Shown here: positions 12,770-15,428 of the stretch, in pieces
Layout of the letters: each line of letters starts with the position of its first letter
Numbering within the stretch: the stretch's first letter is position 1
From: an uncultured Clostridia bacterium
GTDB lineage: Bacteria > Bacillota > Clostridia > Oscillospirales > Acutalibacteraceae
NCBI GenBank assembly: GCA_937892115.1
Contig: CALAUI010000012.1
Location: forward strand, 1 to 15,428
Length of the DNA stretch: 15,428 nt
Direction: 5' to 3'
Position numbers and translations under genes: made by a program
Notes under the pieces: generated by a model
What the model was told of the DNA's origin: nothing
The model's input: only the letters and a program-made list of their open reading frames with translations
The model's database searches: none

Positions 12770-13693
12770 ATGAAAATCAGTATTCAGACGGGCGATATTG
12801 TTGACCGTGTCGGTCTTGAGGAGGGTTATGCCCTCATAAAAGAAACCGGCTTTGATGCCGTTGACTGGAATATCGACCACGCGTGGAAGGGCTCCGAAAT
12901 CAGAAAGGGAAATCTGGGCAACTGCGTTTTTGATATGCCTCTTGAGGGCGTAATCGATTACTACGCGAAGGAGCTTGAGATAATAAATAAAAACGGCCTT
13001 GAGCTTACTCAGGCGCACGCACCGTTCCCCTCATTTTCAAAGGACCATCCCGAAGTGCTTGATTACGCTATCGGCGTTTATAAGAGAAATATTGAATTCT
13101 GTCAGTATGCAAAAATCCGGAATCTCGTTATTCACGGCATCTCTTATTCACTCAATGACGACATAAATACAAAAGAAACTATTGACAAACTCAACTTTAA
13201 GCTTTATTCTTCTCTTATATCCGTTCTGAAGGATACAGACGTTACGATCTGTCTTGAAAATCTTTTCAGCTCCAATAACGGTGTGTGTTATCAGGGACAT
13301 TGCTCCGACCCTTATGCGGGAGCAAAAGAGATTGACGAGCTCAATGCTCTTGCAGGTAAAGAATGCTTCGGTCTCTGTCTTGATACAGGTCATGCGAATC
13401 TGCTTCATCACGACCTGCGTACTTTTATTGCCGTTTACGGCAAGAGAATCAAGGCACTCCATATTCACGATAATAACGGCTCGGGTGACGAGCACGAAGC
13501 ACCGCTTACGGGTACTATAAACTGGAATCATTTCTGCTTTGCGCTTAAAGAGGCCGGTTATGAGGGTGACCTCAGTTTTGAAACCTTTGCGCAGACGAAT
13601 GAGGTAATGAATTTTGATATGGCCATGCTGAAGCCCTGGATGATTCTCATCAACGAAACGGGCAAGGTATTCAGAAGCAAAATTCAGGGATAA
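12770..13693 (+). CDS. Sugar phosphate isomerase/epimerase family protein (AP-endonuclease-2 TIM barrel)
   Basis: This 307-aa protein shows the xylose-isomerase-like TIM barrel with the metal-site pattern: H83 (QAHAP), H122 (VIHG), E163 (CLENLF), D205 and H208 (CLDTGHAN), H231 (HIHDN) and E271 (SFETF). Members isomerise or epimerise keto-sugars or inositol derivatives at the strand ends of the barrel, and a few are endonucleases. The strongly conserved E-D-H-E set argues for a working metal enzyme. The substrate is unknown. The start ATG follows GAGGAG at 6-7 bases, coupled to the YhcH-family gene, so the two probably act on one sugar. A hairpin lies just after the stop. Confidence 0.88.
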   Translation: MKISIQTGDIVDRVGLEEGYALIKETGFDAVDWNIDHAWKGSEIRKGNLGNCVFDMPLEGVIDYYAKELEIINKNGLELTQAHAPFPSFSKDHPEVLDYAIGVYKRNIEFCQYAKIRNLVIHGISYSLNDDINTKETIDKLNFKLYSSLISVLKDTDVTICLENLFSSNNGVCYQGHCSDPYAGAKEIDELNALAGKECFGLCLDTGHANLLHHDLRTFIAVYGKRIKALHIHDNNGSGDEHEAPLTGTINWNHFCFALKEAGYEGDLSFETFAQTNEVMNFDMAMLKPWMILINETGKVFRSKIQG

Positions 13694-13698
13694 TAAAA

Positions 13699-13718
13699 AC
13701 GGATACCCCGGTATCCGT
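13699..13718 (+). other. Perfect hairpin between the epimerase gene and tRNA-Ala
   Basis: ACGGATACC (13699-13707) pairs with GGTATCCGT (13710-13718). There is no T-tract after it, so it is a poor terminator. It may protect the mRNA 3' end or mark where the tRNA precursor is cut, which would fit co-transcription of the tRNA. Confidence 0.5.
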
Positions 13719-13723
13719 CATAC

Positions 13724-13799
13724 GGGCCTGTAGCTCAGTTGGGAGAGTGCTACATTCGCATTGTAGAAGTCGGGAGTTCGAATCTCCTCAGGTCCACCA
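13724..13799 (+). tRNA. tRNA-Ala (anticodon CGC)
   Basis: A 76-nt cloverleaf includes an encoded CCA. The acceptor GGGCCTG pairs with CAGGTCC and contains the G3-U70 wobble that marks alanine tRNAs. The D stem is GCTC/GAGT. The anticodon stem CTACA/TGTAG holds loop TTCGCAT with anticodon CGC, reading GCG. The T stem GGGAG/CTCCT encloses TTCGAAT. No own promoter is evident, so it may be transcribed with the epimerase operon. Confidence 0.95.
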
Positions 13800-13808
13800 A
13801 ATAAGGCG

Positions 13809-13841
13809 GCAGACTTTGACAAAAAGTCTGCTGTCTTTTTT
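13809..13841 (+). terminator. Rho-independent terminator after tRNA-Ala
   Basis: A 9-bp stem, GCAGACTTT (13809-13817) with AAAGTCTGC (13823-13831), has a 5-nt loop and is followed by TGTC and six T. Confidence 0.9.
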
Positions 13842-13862
13842 GTATCAACTCCGTAAAATCTA

Positions 13863-13891
13863 TTGACAATATGGAAATTATACGTTATGAT
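13863..13891 (+). promoter_or_regulatory. Promoter of the DUF2975/regulator genes
   Basis: TTGACA (13863-13868), a 17-bp spacer and TATGAT (13886-13891) form a near-consensus promoter. The start is near 13898, leaving a leader of about 50 nt. Confidence 0.8.
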
Positions 13892-13947
13892 ATTAATGAT
13901 AATCGTTAAATTATATGCGATAAACTTATATTTCGGAGGGACTATAA

Positions 13948-14547
13948 TTGAATAATTCCAAAATAATCAGATCATCACAAATCATTGACCGCATTTTGCG
14001 TTTCCTTCAGGGATTCATGATTGCTTTTGCCGCGGTTTCGGTTATCTTTATCATTCTTTCCTTTACAGTCGGAGAAAAAATTGTACGTGACGCTTCGTGT
14101 ATTGAACTCGGGAATCTGTCGTTATATATTTCGGATAGTGCGATACCGGATTATTCCGAGCTTCGCAAGGGTATTGTCATTGATTTGATGACAGTCATCG
14201 TTATGGTCACAGCCGGATGGTATCTTCTTCATGTGATTCGTCAGCTCCTGCAGACGATGAAGGACGGCAGACCTTTTGAGAGCGGCGTATCATCCAAAGT
14301 GCGCAAGCTCGCCTTCACCACTCTTATCGGAGGCGCAGTCATAGAAGCGTGCCGTGTGCTCGGCACTGTTGCGGAGCTTAAAGCGTATGATCTGACGCTC
14401 CTGCTCAATTCCGCAAGCGTTCAAAGGTTTGCGTACAATTATTCGTTTAACGTGTCTTTTGTCGTTATTGCGGGTATTCTGTTCTTCCTCTCTCTTGTTT
14501 TCAGATACGGAGAAAGTCTGCAGCAGGAATCCGACGAAACTCTGTGA
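13948..14547 (+). CDS. DUF2975-type membrane protein
   Basis: This 199-aa protein has four predicted membrane spans at about 22-42, 76-97, 122-143 and 167-187, with a short polar loop between the last two. The segment LLQTMKDGRPFE (101-112) after span 2 is typical of DUF2975 proteins. These are usually encoded beside a small Cro/CI regulator, as here. Function is not established; membrane-linked control of the partner regulator is a guess from context. The start is the unusual codon TTG at 13948, placed 7 bases after a strong GGAGGG, and no ATG nearby fits better. The next gene begins 9 bases after its stop. Confidence 0.82.
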   Translation: MNNSKIIRSSQIIDRILRFLQGFMIAFAAVSVIFIILSFTVGEKIVRDASCIELGNLSLYISDSAIPDYSELRKGIVIDLMTVIVMVTAGWYLLHVIRQLLQTMKDGRPFESGVSSKVRKLAFTTLIGGAVIEACRVLGTVAELKAYDLTLLLNSASVQRFAYNYSFNVSFVVIAGILFFLSLVFRYGESLQQESDETL

Positions 14548-14556
14548 GGTGCCGGG

Positions 14557-14784
14557 ATGGGGAAAATCATACTTCGACTTGACCGGGTGATGGCAGACCG
14601 GAAAATGAGTTTAAAGGAGCTTTCGGAAAAGGTCGGCGTTGCCAACGTCAATTTATCAAAAATGAAAACGGGAAAAATCAGTGCAATCCGCTTTTCCACT
14701 CTTGTTGCGATCTGCGAAGCACTGAACTGTCAGCCGGGCGATATTCTGGAATACAGTCCGTCGGATGAAAACGATATAGGGTAA
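14557..14784 (+). CDS. Small Cro/CI-type HTH regulator (YozG-like)
   Basis: This 75-aa protein is essentially one helix-turn-helix domain: MSLKELSEKVGVANVNLSKM (17-36) spans the two HTH helices, and FSTLVAICEALNCQPGDIL (46-64) is the typical closing helix and GDIL end. It lacks a sensor domain. It follows the DUF2975 gene, whose TGA stop overlaps its GAGGTG ribosome site, so the pair is co-expressed. It probably regulates its own operon, although I found no convincing palindrome at that promoter. Confidence 0.9.
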   Translation: MGKIILRLDRVMADRKMSLKELSEKVGVANVNLSKMKTGKISAIRFSTLVAICEALNCQPGDILEYSPSDENDIG

Positions 14785-14837
14785 AATGAAATAAAAATTT
14801 ACATTCCGAATCCCTTATGAAGAAAGAAGACGGTAAT

Positions 14838-15200
14838 ATGAAATTAAACGGATTTTTGATTGTTGTAAAAGATATCAGGAAAGCAGAGAAATATTATCAT
14901 GACCTGTTCGGTCTTGAAACGCTCCAAGACAACGACGGCAATATGATTATGTCGGACGGTCTTGTTTTGCAGGAGGAAAATTATTGGCACACATTTATAG
15001 GCAAAGATGTTATTCCGCAAAACAACGCCTGCGAATTGTATTTTGAGGAAGAAAATATAGAGGCATTTTACGAAAAACTGAAAACACTTTATCCGGAAAC
15101 GGAGTTTGTTAACCTGCCTATGACTCATTCGTGGGGACAAAAAGTGGTTCGTTTTTATGACCTTGACGGGAATCTGATTGAAGTCGGAACACCGATGTAA
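14838..15200 (+). CDS. VOC-superfamily protein (glyoxalase/bleomycin-resistance fold)
   Basis: This 120-aa protein is one VOC module pair. It opens with MKLNGFLIVVKDIRKAEKYY and an FGL turn (1-26), and the second half ends with FYDLDGNLIEVG (106-117), whose Glu is the usual metal ligand. The family includes glyoxalase I, extradiol dioxygenases and bleomycin/fosfomycin-binding proteins; this one cannot be placed more finely. ATG 14838 gives the standard N-terminus. ATG 14817 is in frame but has no ribosome site, whereas 14838 has a weak GAAGACGG stretch. No clear promoter lies in the 53 bp before it, so it may be read from the regulator genes upstream. Confidence 0.85.
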   Translation: MKLNGFLIVVKDIRKAEKYYHDLFGLETLQDNDGNMIMSDGLVLQEENYWHTFIGKDVIPQNNACELYFEEENIEAFYEKLKTLYPETEFVNLPMTHSWGQKVVRFYDLDGNLIEVGTPM

Positions 15201-15230
15201 CAGCATAAAATAAAGATTTGTAAAAGCATT

Positions 15231-15257
15231 TTGACAATGTAAATTGTGGATGTAAAA
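15231..15257 (+). promoter_or_regulatory. Possible promoter and dyad operator before the terminal XRE gene
   Basis: TTGACA at 15231-15236 is followed after 15 or 16 bp by a weak -10 candidate (GTAAAA or TAAAAC). The dyad ACAAT-GTAA-ATTGT (15234-15247) overlaps the -35 end and is a plausible operator for the encoded regulator. The -10 is poor, so confidence is low. Confidence 0.35.
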
Positions 15258-15265
15258 CAGCTTTG

Positions 15266-15331
15266 ATAGACTTAATCGGGACAATCCCGTATCCTTGAGA
15301 TGTTCCCGGCCGGAACGAAAAAGCAGTCTAT
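15266..15331 (+). other. Possible three-way-junction RNA leader
   Basis: The outer stem ATAGACT/AGTCTAT (15266-15272 with 15325-15331) encloses hairpins CGGGA-CAA-TCCCG (15277-15289) and GTTCC-CGGCC-GGAAC (15302-15316). The junction linkers are purine- and A-rich. It ends 11 bases before the GAGGT ribosome site of the XRE gene. I do not match it to a riboswitch class. Confidence 0.45.
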
Positions 15332-15355
15332 GAAACATTTTGAGGTGACAAGATT

Positions 15356-15428
15356 ATGGAGATAGGAACAATTATCCGAAACGCAAGAAATGAAGCTGAG
15401 CTCTCTCAGGAACAGGCTGCCGAGGCAC
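15356..15428 (+). CDS. XRE-family HTH regulator (N-terminus only, cut by window edge)
   Basis: Only 24 codons are present. MEIGTIIRNARNEAELSQEQ and the following AAEA match the first helices of Cro/CI-type DNA-binding domains, where LSQEQAAE starts the HTH. ATG 15356 follows GAGGT at 9 bases. The rest of the protein is outside the window, so any sensor or membrane domain is unknown. Confidence 0.85.
   Translation, partial: MEIGTIIRNARNEAELSQEQAAEA

Noticed and set aside
13898..13925. Fur-box-like TGATAATCGTT near the DUF2975 promoter
   Set aside because: Only the left half resembles a Fur site; the right half does not complete the dyad in this AT-rich stretch.
15302..15316. GTTCCCGGCCGGAAC considered as a LexA-type operator
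   Set aside because: The centre and spacing do not fit the Gram-positive LexA box, and it folds better as an RNA hairpin within the leader.
15234..15428. Right-end regulator considered as a toxin-antitoxin or phage repressor
   Set aside because: Only 24 codons are visible and no partner gene can be seen, so nothing beyond an XRE-type N-terminus is supported.

Overview
The window looks like chromosome from a gut-type Firmicute of class Clostridia, probably near Oscillospiraceae/Ruminococcaceae. This rests on the clostridial forms of the Y-family polymerase/YolD pair and of the FTR-like protein, strong AGGAGG-type ribosome binding sites, sigma-A promoters with 17-bp spacers, and moderate GC. 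The genus is not resolvable by eye. It reads as ordinary core and housekeeping sequence with one unusual RNA locus. I see no insertion sequence, phage module or CRISPR array.

Left part (1-5198). A leftward operon starts from a TTGATA/TATAAT promoter near 2900. It encodes a YbiT-type ABC-F ATPase, a diamine-acetyltransferase-like GNAT, and a metallophosphoesterase cut by the left edge. A divergent promoter at 3000-3028 drives a cysteine-synthase-family PLP enzyme. That gene shares a two-way terminator with a leftward Ntn-hydrolase of the choloylglycine hydrolase/acid ceramidase superfamily.

Centre (5199-5912). This 700-bp stretch has no protein gene but does hold a complete transcription unit. 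A promoter with twin CACAAAATGTG palindromes precedes a roughly 430-nt transcript. The transcript has a compact folded 5' domain, about four degenerate 55-bp tandem repeats and a terminator hairpin. I do not recognise the family, and it is the most interesting object here. A separate promoter follows for a sugar-nucleotidyltransferase-like gene.

Middle right (6820-12167). Everything here reads leftward. proB-proA-proC is followed without a break by a small ferredoxin:thioredoxin reductase catalytic-subunit-like protein and thioredoxin, then a terminator. Next come a Y-family DNA polymerase with a clamp-binding motif and its YolD-like partner. The proline genes convert glutamate to proline using ATP and NAD(P)H. 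The redox pair may share their expression by position alone.

Right part (12237-15428). A divergent promoter drives a YhcH/YjgK-family protein and a TIM-barrel sugar-phosphate isomerase/epimerase. These are followed by tRNA-Ala(CGC) and a terminator, then a DUF2975 membrane protein with a Cro/CI-type regulator, a VOC-family protein, and a structured leader before an XRE-type regulator cut by the right edge.
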